From contig NZ_JAUSZX010000001.1 of assembly GCF_030818015.1 (NCBI RefSeq), forward strand, positions 4,526,001-4,590,000: 64,000 nucleotides of DNA, given 5' to 3'. Positions 17,888 to 26,185 of the stretch are shown here, piece by piece. Position 1 is the stretch's first letter; the number at the start of each line of letters is the position of its first letter. The notes under the pieces are model-generated. The model worked only from the letters and a program-made list of their open reading frames with translations. It made no database searches and had not been told where the DNA came from. The position numbers and the translations under genes were made by a program. Source of the DNA: Arthrobacter globiformis (GTDB lineage Bacteria; Actinomycetota; Actinomycetes; Actinomycetales; Micrococcaceae).

Positions 17888-18059
17888 TGGGCACTCTCTT
17901 TCTGAGGCCGTGAATCGCCCCGCGGGCTAGCCTAGCCGTCACTAGTGATTCCCCAAGGATCGACGGAACCGCGGCTAACCCTAAGTGATCAGGGACCACA
18001 CCTTCTGGTGGAGCTGGGCCGGTCCGATCCCTCAGCAGAACAAGGTAGGCAGGCTTAGG

Positions 18060-18084
18060 TTGACGAAAGGTCCCTTATCGGCGT
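18060..18084 (+). repeat. Directional repeat site G
   Basis: Copy G: TTGACGAAAGGT, then CCCTTATCGGCGT. It is 68 nt upstream of the first possible start of the DUF3800 gene. Confidence 0.85.
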
Positions 18085-18151
18085 CGGTAACGTCGTTTCC
18101 GACCTCAGCCAGTGGTGCCCCGACACGCCGCCGTGGGTCGGGAACACGACT

Positions 18152-18874
18152 TTGGTGCTGTCTAATCAGAAGGTGCTAACAGCTTTCCTAGATGAGTCTT
18201 ACACAGAGCAGGCCTACTACATTGCGGCGGTGATAGTAGATGCTCCATCACTAAAAAAACTTGAGTTGGAACTCACTCGACTTAAGGTGAAGATCGCAGA
18301 CGATCTGAACATTTCGGTGCTGGCCGAGTTCCATGGGAACGAACTCATGTCGGGCAAGGCCGATTGGTCGTTGATCAAGGGCGATGTCGAAACCGCGAAA
18401 TGGGTTTACAAGTCAGCCCTGGAAGCTATAAAAGACAGCGGCGCCCATTTCATGTACGTGGCCATCGATGTGGATCTTCTCAACAGGCGGTATTCCAAGC
18501 CGTATGATCCGCGTCTGGTCGCTCTCACCTATCTGCTTGAGGCTTTGGATAGGTACGCACTAGGCAACCAGGAGCACATTCGCGTTGTAGCCGATTACAT
18601 CACCAAGCACAACCAGCTTCAGAAAAAGATCAACGAATTCCATGACTCCGGAACGTTTGGCTGGCGACAGAGCACTTTGCGGCGGATTGAGCAGCCCATC
18701 GAATTCTTGGATTCTAAGCACACGCTTGGGTTGCAAGCGGCTGATCTCGTTGCATACATTGTGCGGCGTCATTTAGAGGCTCCCCCAACTACGAATGCTA
18801 GAGCGAGGAAGCTGGCTCGCCAGCTATACGGCACGCTTGACGGGGCTTGGCGCCACTGCCGACGATGGCCCTGA
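18152..18874 (+). CDS. DUF3800-family protein
   Basis: A 240-residue DUF3800 protein. The family signature FLDES is near the N terminus (TAFLDESYT) and the second conserved block, LGLQAADLVAYIVRRHLE, is near residues 193-210. Family members have an RNase H-like fold and often sit in mobile or defence-rich DNA; the biochemical role is not established. The gene is visibly AT-richer than its neighbours, suggesting transfer. The start is TTG 18152 or the following GTG 18155. It sits alone between sites G and H, with its own terminator. Confidence 0.82.
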   Translation: MVLSNQKVLTAFLDESYTEQAYYIAAVIVDAPSLKKLELELTRLKVKIADDLNISVLAEFHGNELMSGKADWSLIKGDVETAKWVYKSALEAIKDSGAHFMYVAIDVDLLNRRYSKPYDPRLVALTYLLEALDRYALGNQEHIRVVADYITKHNQLQKKINEFHDSGTFGWRQSTLRRIEQPIEFLDSKHTLGLQAADLVAYIVRRHLEAPPTTNARARKLARQLYGTLDGAWRHCRRWP

Positions 18875-18886
18875 GCTTAAAACACA

Positions 18887-18906
18887 AAGGCCCCGCTCGG
18901 GGCCTT
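18887..18906. terminator. Terminator after the DUF3800 gene
   Basis: A perfect 9-bp stem AAGGCCCCG with CGGGGCCTT and a 2-nt loop, 13 nt after the stop codon. Confidence 0.7.
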
Positions 18907-19382
18907 CATGGACAACGGCCGCTTTCGACTCGTCGTGATTCGACTGTAGTCCACTTAGTTCTGACGGTTAGAACAATGTGATACATCTCATACTAGCGTG
19001 TCTCGCGGTTGGATTTTGGCGTATCCAGGGGTACCCCCGCCGACCTCACGGGTTGACAGAACCTGCCGACCGGCAAATGTGCCACAGGCTGTGGCACCTT
19101 CAAGGAAAGGGCCACTGGGGCACAGTGGACCGATGCCGGCCGATTAACCGCGGGCATCGGACGCCGTAGCTGGAAGGGCGCTAGATGGCGGAATATCCGT
19201 TATCGGCGTTTCAAAATGGCCGGTGAGAGGCCCGGAAAGGGGCCGCTTCACCAGCCCGTGAAGGTCCTGTTGGCCAGCTGTGGCGAGACTTGTGGGTCTT
19301 GCGTAGCTGTCCGGTCCTCAATCTGTCAGTCTCTCCCGGCGCAAAGTGACCGACGGGTGTTGGAGTCACATGCTCTTACCGT
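18907..19382. other. Gap holding site H
   Basis: No supported gene. Site H and its hairpin-like right flank (GAGAGGCCCGGAAAGGGGCC region) are the only features seen. Confidence 0.45.
19185..19210 (+). repeat. Directional repeat site H
   Basis: Copy H: ATGGCGGAATAT, then CCGTTATCGGCGTT. The right flank TCAAAATGGCCGG and GAGAGGCCC matches copy B. Confidence 0.85.
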
Positions 19383-20156
19383 TTATGGCAACGTGTTGTC
19401 CCAATGGTCGCGCCGGTTTCCGAACAATCCATCGTTCAGGTTTTCAGAGGGGTTACGCCAATGCCGACGGCTCGTCGGCAGGTCAGGGAGCCGATCCTCG
19501 TCCTGAACGGACGTGAAGGTGCCAGGGCGCTGGCTGGCCGAAGGGTTCGGGATCTTCCCCTGCGCTGAAGTTGGCTTTATGGTTTGCTGTTGCTGCAGGG
19601 CCTGCACAGGCACCGGCCTCTTCGGAAGCTCCTTTCTGTGACGCTTGATGTACTCAAGGTCCCTGCCGACATCTTTGAAACCCGGTGTGCCTTTGTGGAT
19701 CCGGGAAAGGTCTAGCAGCTCAGTCTCCCGCCAATACCTCCTGAGCAATGTCTCTGTTCCGGGGTATCCCATGCCTTGTGCCATGATTAGCGCGTGGCCG
19801 GCTTCCACCAGCAGCTGTAGTCTGGCCACTTCTCGGCCGGCCGGGGTAGCTGCCCTGCCGTAGACGTCAGCCAGGGCACCCCACGTGTGAAGCAGCGCGT
19901 CGAGAAGATATTCGTCCTTCAGCGTTTGGCGCACCTTTGAGTTGCCGAGCTCCAGAATGTCCATAACCAACGCATTGGGCATCGTGGCGGAGTCCTCACG
20001 GCTAAGCCGAAGGAAAGCCTCGACCCTTGCGGCTGTAATGCCATAAGCCCTCAGCCAAGTGAGTACCGCCTGAGACTGCCCGGCGCCCGGCCGACGCTCC
20101 TCTATGTAAGTCGCCGCGGTCCACTTGATGAAGAATGCATATGGGTGTGACTTCAT
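19383..20156 (-). CDS. Hypothetical protein with attenuator-like leader
   Basis: A 257-residue helical, soluble-looking protein that I do not recognise. It has a Gln-rich stretch (about 189-195) and a polar, probably disordered tail. An excellent ribosome site (AGGAGGT) sits five bases before ATG 20156. The roughly 220 nt of leader upstream contains two tandem hairpins, each followed by a T-rich run on the coding strand, which is typical of attenuation-controlled genes. The single gene between sites H and I. Function is open; a stress- or antibiotic-inducible role is suggested only by the leader. Confidence 0.65.
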   Translation of the reverse strand: MKSHPYAFFIKWTAATYIEERRPGAGQSQAVLTWLRAYGITAARVEAFLRLSREDSATMPNALVMDILELGNSKVRQTLKDEYLLDALLHTWGALADVYGRAATPAGREVARLQLLVEAGHALIMAQGMGYPGTETLLRRYWRETELLDLSRIHKGTPGFKDVGRDLEYIKRHRKELPKRPVPVQALQQQQTIKPTSAQGKIPNPSASQRPGTFTSVQDEDRLPDLPTSRRHWRNPSENLNDGLFGNRRDHWDNTLP

Positions 20157-20218
20157 GGTTACCTCCTGTGTCTGAAGGCGTCTGCGACGCCCGGAATGAT
20201 GGAAAAGTGCAAAAGAAA

Positions 20219-20338
20219 AAGGACCGTCCAGGAGACGGTCCTTCGAGGGATGACTATTTGAGGCTGACTTGGGGCGGGTGAAGAGGCTGGCTCCTTTCGG
20301 TACTTAAAAGAGAAGAACCCCTGCGGTTGCAGAGGTTC
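20219..20338 (-). promoter_or_regulatory. Leader with two tandem terminator hairpins
   Basis: Read on the minus strand toward the gene at 20156, the first hairpin pairs GAACCTCTGC with GCAGGGGTTC (complement of 20315-20338, one mismatch) and runs into TTCTCTTTT. The second pairs AAGGACCGTC with GACGGTCCTT (complement of 20219-20243, perfect) and runs into a TTTTTCTTTT-type tail. A possible 18-codon upstream frame rich in Arg and His lies at 20379-20435, but it has no ribosome site. Confidence 0.55.
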
Positions 20339-21007
20339 AATGGTTGTTCAGGCAGTATGCCGGTGTCCCGTTACTAATTCAGCGGCCGCGATGACGCGGT
20401 CTGTGCCTAGCTTTCAGAGTGCCCACAAGAATCATGATGGCGGGTCGCGTCAAGGTCTTCGGTTACGCGCAACAGCGAACATCTGTATCTACTTCCCACG
20501 TTAGCAGTCGCTCCAAATTAATTGGGCAAGCAGATCACCAGCAGTGTTTTACCCGCGTCCACAAAGAAACGAGCCTGCGGCAAACAGAGGTCTTTGTTGG
20601 GCTGTGACCGATATTCCCGCAACTTCCGTGTCACTTGCAAGTCAAGGGTGCAGGCGACCATTGCGAAGCAAATTCAGCACCATAGATCAGCCTGCAACTT
20701 CGGTCCTCGATTACTGCGATTCAAATCCTGCGCTGGGAGGAGCTCAGCTTCCTGATCATTGACCATACTGGACCGTGTCAAGATTTTTGCGTCGGCGCTT
20801 CGGCGGCCGGCTGAGGCCTGTTCATATCTCCTGAGATTACCAAGCGCACCAAAACCCGTGCGAACGGACGGTTCTATACGGGTTGCCACGTGGGCGTGTC
20901 CGACGATTTTTCATAGTGTTGGCCGGCGAACTGGGCCGACCCCGGTGGTTGATACCCCAAGCACCGGTTTCTGACAACACACTCTAAAGGTCACCCACTC
21001 CCCAGCC

Positions 21008-21032
21008 TTACAGAATCTCGATTATCGGCGGT
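21008..21032 (+). repeat. Directional repeat site I
   Basis: Copy I: TTACAGAATCT, then CGATTATCGGCGGT, followed by CAAACAACGGG as in copy E. Confidence 0.85.
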
Positions 21033-21388
21033 CAAACAACGGGTCGCACATCGTGAGCCGTCGGACGACGTGACCGCCCGTGTAGGTGAGTTACTGCGGT
21101 TGAACGGGGCCCCTGCGCCGTACAGGGCGTGACGCAGGGGCTCCTAGACCGCTCCAGCTCTTGGGGAAAGCTGGGGTGCCCTGCAGATAACCTATCCGGA
21201 GCCACGGCAGCGAAGCCGCGGTCATATCCGATTTTGATAATTCTTGAGCAAACCTTGAGCCCAGCAGGTGGGAGGATTTCCCTGGACGTTTCTTATTGCT
21301 GCTGGGGTTTGGGTTTGTTCATGCAGCTATTCTCGGGCTCGCTTCCGTTGCCGGATAATGGTGTCCCCTCCACGCCTTTTTCACTGGC

Positions 21389-21420
21389 TTGACGAAAGGT
21401 CAACCAGCCCGATCATCGGC
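21389..21420 (+). repeat. Directional repeat site J (degenerate)
   Basis: TTGACGAAAGGTC is followed by about ten extra bases and then GATCATCGGC. It lies at the end of the RpiR gene, the edge of the next catabolic operon. Confidence 0.5.
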
Positions 21421-21446
21421 AGACCACCGACACGCTGCCGTTGGAG

Positions 21447-22313
21447 TCAACGGCTTAAGTCACCGTTGTCGATCTCGCGTAACTGTTCGTACGCTTCGGC
21501 CACCCTCATGACGCTGCGTTCACCTTGGGAATGCAGATGCTCCAAGACGGCGTCGGTGATCTGCGTTGCAGCGCTCATCGCGGCTGCGTAGCTGTCGAAT
21601 GCACCCACGCTGTCGATGGGGCAATCGACCCAGATGTCCGCGAACTGCGCGTACCTGCGCGCGGTTGAGTCAGCGATGAGCACGGTCTTGGCGCCGGTGC
21701 GGGGCAGGAATCGCATGATGTCGCCGAATCCTGAGACGCGGCGGCGGAACCCGATAACGATAACGACGTCGCCTGTGCCGACGTGGACGAGTTCTTCACC
21801 CAGAGACTGACCCGGCTGGGGCGCGAGGAGCACCCGGGGGCGCACTTGGGCGAGGGACTCACGTAACCGCATGGCAACCGGATAGCCCGTTCGGAACCCA
21901 ACGATGAGGACATTCCCCGCCTTGGCTATGGCCTCGCTCAACTCCGCGAGCCGGCCGCCCTCGAGTTGCTCGCTGACGCGCCGAATGTTCTCGAGCTCCA
22001 TTTTGAATCTCTCACTGCCGTCCACGGGCGAGGGTGTGAATCCCAGAGGTATGCCTCTGCCTCGCAGCGTACGGACGTGGTTTTTGACCTCCGCGAAGTC
22101 TTGAAAGCCCAACCCAGCGAAGAGTCTGCTGACTGTTGCTGGCGAAGTCCCGCTCATTTGGGCGAGTTCTGCAACGCTGTACGTTCCGATGTCTCCGATG
22201 TTGTCCAGCACGATATCGGCGACCCGCTGCGCGCGGGGGGAAAGCGTTGCGTATACGGAATCGATCCTGGCGTAGATGGAGCCCTCATCCTCGTGGGCCG
22301 TTGCGTCTTGCAT
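21447..22313 (-). CDS. RpiR/MurR-family regulator
   Basis: A 288-residue RpiR-type regulator. The N-terminal HTH (SVAELAQMSGTSPATVSRLF, residues 45-64) is followed by a SIS sugar-phosphate-binding domain (about 110-260, with NVLIVGFRTG). It is divergent from the MFS-racemase-amidohydrolase operon, and the gap contains a perfect inverted repeat with 8-bp arms. It probably represses that operon. GGAGAGGAA precedes ATG 22313. Confidence 0.9.
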   Translation of the reverse strand: MQDATAHEDEGSIYARIDSVYATLSPRAQRVADIVLDNIGDIGTYSVAELAQMSGTSPATVSRLFAGLGFQDFAEVKNHVRTLRGRGIPLGFTPSPVDGSERFKMELENIRRVSEQLEGGRLAELSEAIAKAGNVLIVGFRTGYPVAMRLRESLAQVRPRVLLAPQPGQSLGEELVHVGTGDVVIVIGFRRRVSGFGDIMRFLPRTGAKTVLIADSTARRYAQFADIWVDCPIDSVGAFDSYAAAMSAATQITDAVLEHLHSQGERSVMRVAEAYEQLREIDNGDLSR

Positions 22314-22462
22314 CGCCTGATTCCTCTCCCTGCCCGTATGCCGAACAACGATAGCTCAAAGTCCGGACCCCTCAGCGGTTTCTGCCTTCGACAGAACGAA
22401 GGGGTTGCGCGATTTCTTTCATCCTGCCACACTGATGAAACAAACCAATCATAGCGCTCATA

Positions 22463-22482
22463 AATGAATGAAGCCATTCATT
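22463..22482. promoter_or_regulatory. RpiR operator candidate
   Basis: A perfect inverted repeat, AATGAATG-AAGC-CATTCATT, in the divergent gap 150 nt from the regulator start and 104 nt before the MFS start. Position and symmetry suggest the regulator's binding site. Confidence 0.6.
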
Positions 22483-22586
22483 CTCCGCCTAGGCTCCGAT
22501 GCCTACCGGCTATGGCCTTGCGGCTCGCCCACCCTCACGCCTGCCCGCCCCATTACCTGCTATTTCTTGGAAATCTAGGAGCAAAG

Positions 22587-23954
22587 ATGCCCCAACCTAA
22601 CTCTTCGCCGACACCCGAGAGTTCAACACTTGAGGAGCGGAACCGGACGTTCAAACGAATCGCCCTGCGGATTCTTCCCTTCGCGACCGCCGTGTACATC
22701 CTCGCCTGGCTCGACCGCGTCAATGTCGGTTTCGCCAAACTCACCATGCTCGATGACCTCGGCTGGAGCGACGCCATCTACGGGGCCGGTGCGGGAATCT
22801 TCTTCCTCGGCTACTTCCTGTTCGAGGTACCCAGCAACCTGCTCCTGCAAAAAATTGGTGCACCCAAAACGATCATGCGGATCGCCATCGGGTGGGGCGT
22901 GGTGTCCGTGCTCATGGCGTTCTGCACCGAAGCCTGGCACTTTTACCTCTTGCGGTTCCTCCAAGGCGCCTTCGAAGCCGGACTCCATCCGGGCCTGATC
23001 CTGTACCTGACCTTCTGGCTTCCCGCGCATCGCCGGTCCAGGGCCATCGCTATTTTCATGTCCGCCTCGCCCATCGCACTGACGATAGGCAGCCCATTCG
23101 CCGCCTACATCATGAGGACCACCGACGGGCTCCTCGGGGCAGCAGACTGGCAATGGCTGTTCATGATTGAAGGCTTCCCATCGATCGTCCTTGGCGTCCT
23201 GGCCGTCTTTGTGATGACTGCCAAGCCAAAAGATGCCAAATGGCTCAGCCCGGAGGAACGCGCCCATGTCAGCTACGAACTGGACAAGGAAACGGCCGAA
23301 CAGGGCCACCGCGAGCAAAAATTCAGCGCCGCCCTTCGCAACAGGTCCGTTTGGGTCCTCATCCTGACCTTGTTCTGCATCATCACCGGAAACGCCACGC
23401 TTTCCTTCTACGGGCCGAGCCTGATCACAGCAGCTGGCTTCACCGACATCACCTCAGTGGGGTGGATTATGTCCGGCATCTTCCTGTTCGGCTGGATGGG
23501 CATGATGGTCAATGGCTGGCTGTCCGACAGGCGCCGGGAATCACGTTGGCACACTGCCTGCGCAGCCGGCCTGGGCGCCGTCGGCTTGATCCTTGCCGCC
23601 CTCGCCCAACAAGCCGGCAGCCCGGTAGGAGTGATCCTCGCCCTCGCGCTCTCAGCAGCAGGCACAATGGGGTCAATCCCGGTCTTCTGGAGCCTGCCCC
23701 CTCGCTTCATGTCCGGCACGGCCCTTGCCGCGGGCCTGGCTCTGATCAACTCCATCGCAAATCTGGCAGGCTACTTCGCACCCCAGTTTCTCGGCGTCAT
23801 CAAGACCGCCACCGGGGCCTATTCAACCGGCCTGTTCATTATCGCCGCCGTCGAGTTCATCGCCGTTGCCCTCGTCCTGCTCTTTATCCGCAAGGAAACA
23901 CCCAACACCCCGGCTGAAGTTCCCACCACGGCCACCTCAGAAATTCACTCGTGA
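22587..23954 (+). CDS. MFS importer, anion:cation symporter type
   Basis: A 455-residue twelve-helix permease of the ACS group, similar in pattern to the MFS protein at 10380 (LDRVNVGFAKL and GAGIFFLGYFLFEVPSN). ATG 22587 is preferred over the earlier in-frame start at 22464 because AGGAG lies six bases upstream and the extra N-terminal residues are not MFS-like. It leads an operon with a racemase-like protein and a DUF6282-like hydrolase. The substrate is probably an organic acid or a hydantoin-like compound, judging only from the neighbours. Confidence 0.88.
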   Translation: MPQPNSSPTPESSTLEERNRTFKRIALRILPFATAVYILAWLDRVNVGFAKLTMLDDLGWSDAIYGAGAGIFFLGYFLFEVPSNLLLQKIGAPKTIMRIAIGWGVVSVLMAFCTEAWHFYLLRFLQGAFEAGLHPGLILYLTFWLPAHRRSRAIAIFMSASPIALTIGSPFAAYIMRTTDGLLGAADWQWLFMIEGFPSIVLGVLAVFVMTAKPKDAKWLSPEERAHVSYELDKETAEQGHREQKFSAALRNRSVWVLILTLFCIITGNATLSFYGPSLITAAGFTDITSVGWIMSGIFLFGWMGMMVNGWLSDRRRESRWHTACAAGLGAVGLILAALAQQAGSPVGVILALALSAAGTMGSIPVFWSLPPRFMSGTALAAGLALINSIANLAGYFAPQFLGVIKTATGAYSTGLFIIAAVEFIAVALVLLFIRKETPNTPAEVPTTATSEIHS

Positions 23955-24085
23955 ACTCCGACCAGCCCCAACCAGCGCGTGACCGAAGCCCGTCTCTCCG
24001 TCTGTTGCCGGAGCGCGCCGCAACCAATCCCGGATTCCCGCCCGAGGTCCGGCACCCCTATCCAGGGAAGGAGGTAGACCCAACC

Positions 24086-24763
24086 GTGGGAACGATCCTT
24101 CTAATCAACCCAAACACCAGCGAGTCAACAACAGCGGAAATGGTGAACGTCGCCCGCGCATGCAGCCCAACATGCCAGACCATAGTGGGGGCAACAGCAC
24201 ATCGGGGCTCTGCGCTCATAGACGACGCCGCCAAACTCGCAACCAGCGCACAGGCCGTCCTCGAGTACGCCCAAAGCACGGAACTGGAACGATATTCGGG
24301 CATCATCGTGTCGGCGTTCGGCGACCCCGGACTGGAGGAGCTCCGACGCCACTCCCCCGTCCCGGTGACAGGGATCGCAGAGGCAGGAATACTCGAAGCC
24401 GCACAGAACGGCCGCCGATTCTCCATAGTGACAACCACTCCGAAACTGGCCGCCACCATCAACCGGAAAGTGGCCGAATACGGCTTCACGGATCTCTACG
24501 CAGGCCTTCGCCTGACACCGGGAGACCCCGCCGACGTAATGAGGAACCCTGCCCTGCTCCAAGCCAGCCTCATACAGGCTTGTCAGACGGCCATATCAGA
24601 GGATTCAGCCGAAGCCATCGTCATCGGCGGAGGACCACTCGCGATGAGCGCAGTCGCCCTGCGCCAAAAATTCTCCGTCCCAATCATCGAACCCGTCCCA
24701 GCCGCGGTACACCTCGCCTTGGCAAGAGCAACCCAGCACCAGCTCTTCAGATCGGTTTGGTGA
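24086..24763 (+). CDS. Asp/Glu-hydantoin racemase-like protein without catalytic Cys
   Basis: A protein of about 225 residues with the Asp/Glu/hydantoin racemase fold, beginning TILLINPNTSESTT as is usual for the family. The two loops that normally carry catalytic cysteines read VSAFGDPGL (Ala in place of Cys) and IVIGGGPL (Gly in place of Cys), so neither Cys is present. It is therefore unlikely to be a classical two-Cys racemase and may be a decarboxylase-like or isomerase-like relative. GTG 24086 is chosen because GGAGG lies 13 nt upstream; the earlier in-frame ATG 23951 gives a Pro/Arg-rich extension. Confidence 0.78.
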   Translation: MGTILLINPNTSESTTAEMVNVARACSPTCQTIVGATAHRGSALIDDAAKLATSAQAVLEYAQSTELERYSGIIVSAFGDPGLEELRRHSPVPVTGIAEAGILEAAQNGRRFSIVTTTPKLAATINRKVAEYGFTDLYAGLRLTPGDPADVMRNPALLQASLIQACQTAISEDSAEAIVIGGGPLAMSAVALRQKFSVPIIEPVPAAVHLALARATQHQLFRSVW

Positions 24764-24832
24764 ACGACCCGAAGCGGCCAAATGGCATCCACCCCTGACG
24801 CACACTCTTCACCAACAAAAGGAGAACCTAGC

Positions 24833-25924
24833 GTGACCATCACCAGCGAACTAGTCTCGAGCATGACCGAACCAACTACAGGCAGCCCCGACCCTGCCGA
24901 ACAGGCCCGGCTTCCGCACGAAACCTTTGACAACAGGTCAATGGAATTGCCCGACGAACTGATCCGAGGGACCAGCGACGTTCACGTGCACAGCGGCCCA
25001 TGGCTCCAGTCCTGCCCCGGCCGGCTCGACCCCTTCCAAATCGCCGAACAAGCCAAAGCCGCGGGAATGAAATCACTGGTCTTCTACGATCACACCCTCG
25101 GTATCAGCAGCGGCACCGCCCAGCTGACGAGCCGACAGGTTCCAGGAATCAAAATCTTCGGAGGCATCATCCTCACCAGCGTCCTGGGCGGCCTAAACCC
25201 CCGAGCCGTGAAAACCGCACTGCACTACGGATCCGGGGCGAAATTCGTCCACTTCGGCGCGCACTGCACGCACTACATGGTCACCCACGAGGGAAGCTAT
25301 GTTGACGGCAAGCCCGTCCGGTTCGTGGATCATTATCCCAAGTTCGCGAAGGACGAATTGCCACGCTCAATCCGCATCCCCCTCGACGACCCCATTCCCG
25401 AAGAACTCGAAGAAATCCTCACCCTCATCGCAGAGCGCCCCGATGTCCACCTCAACACGGGCCACCTCTCCGTCGACGAAGCAATCCGCCTCGCAGATCT
25501 CGCCATCACCTTCGGCATCAAGAAAATCGTCGTAGCCCACCCCTGCCGAGCACGAATGACCACCGACCAACAGAAAGAACTCGCCCAAAAAGGCGTCCTG
25601 CTCGAAGGCGCTGTATCCGACTGGATGTTCCACCGAGGACTACGCCGGACCAACTACTACGTCGAGCGTGAACTGGCCGACGAAATCGCCGGCATTGCCA
25701 GCACCCCGCAACTCAGCGCCGGCGTTGTGCCCTGGGCCAAACAGATCAGGGAGATCGGCATCAAACACTTCATCCTCGGCACTGACTACGGAATCCGCTC
25801 CGGCCCCACCCCCGTCGAAGGAATGCGCACCCTCATCAGCACACTCCTTGACCTGGAATTCACGTCAGAAGAAATCCACACCCTAACCAAGACGAACCCC
25901 GACAGACTCCTCGACCTCGACTGA
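24833..25924 (+). CDS. DUF6282-like amidohydrolase
   Basis: A 363-residue protein with metal-hydrolase features. There is an HxH-type start (DVHVHSGPW near residue 50), HFGAHCTHY, an HPCRARM segment and a late Asp in LGTDYG, consistent with the TIM-barrel amidohydrolase superfamily and with DUF6282. GTG 24833 follows GGAG by eight bases and is preferred over ATG 24782. It is the last gene of the RpiR-controlled operon and probably hydrolyses a cyclic amide or lactone. The substrate is unknown. Confidence 0.78.
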   Translation: MTITSELVSSMTEPTTGSPDPAEQARLPHETFDNRSMELPDELIRGTSDVHVHSGPWLQSCPGRLDPFQIAEQAKAAGMKSLVFYDHTLGISSGTAQLTSRQVPGIKIFGGIILTSVLGGLNPRAVKTALHYGSGAKFVHFGAHCTHYMVTHEGSYVDGKPVRFVDHYPKFAKDELPRSIRIPLDDPIPEELEEILTLIAERPDVHLNTGHLSVDEAIRLADLAITFGIKKIVVAHPCRARMTTDQQKELAQKGVLLEGAVSDWMFHRGLRRTNYYVERELADEIAGIASTPQLSAGVVPWAKQIREIGIKHFILGTDYGIRSGPTPVEGMRTLISTLLDLEFTSEEIHTLTKTNPDRLLDLD

Positions 25925-25973
25925 CTCCACCATCTTCCCCAACAAGGCAGGGATGTCGCCCTCCTGATCACGT

Positions 25974-26012
25974 TTAGGCTGGGCCGCAAGCACAGCTTGC
26001 GGCCCAGCCTAA
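25974..26012. terminator. Perfect 18-bp hairpin terminator
   Basis: An uninterrupted 18-bp stem (TTAGGCTGGGCCGCAAGC, loop ACA, perfect complement), 50 nt after the amidohydrolase stop. There is no T-run, which is common in high-GC actinobacteria. Confidence 0.8.
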
Positions 26013-26043
26013 GTTCCGCCCCTTCCCTACTCGTACGGGGGCC

Positions 26044-26068
26044 TGACGAAATATCCGTTATCGGTGCT
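26044..26068 (+). repeat. Directional repeat site K
   Basis: Copy K: TGACGAAATAT, then CCGTTATCGGTGCT, followed by GGAAGTAGCTGC, a partial match to the flank of copies E and F. Confidence 0.85.
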
Positions 26069-26185
26069 TTGCAACAGCATTGGAAGTAGCTGCTCACTGG
26101 CGAATACTTCCACTTTTCGCTTGCCGTTTTCACCGTTTCGGTGCAGTATTTGGGCCTAGGCGTCGGCCGATGATGTGGAGACGTT

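Larger units (their letters stand above)
20339..21446. other. Gene-free stretch with sites I and J
   Basis: About 1.1 kb without a supported gene. It holds site I, degenerate site J, and a hairpin at 21109-21141 (GCCCCTGCG with CGCAGGGGC, 15-nt loop). The remaining open frames have arbitrary composition. Confidence 0.5.

Noticed and set aside
13696..19210. Classical integron attC sites
   Set aside because: The core lacks the attC consensus (GTTRRRY with long imperfect palindromes), and no tyrosine integron integrase is present in the window.
20759..20974. Several short frames between 20.4 and 21.4 kb
   Set aside because: Random composition and no ribosome sites. The region is better explained as leader, repeat sites and non-coding DNA.
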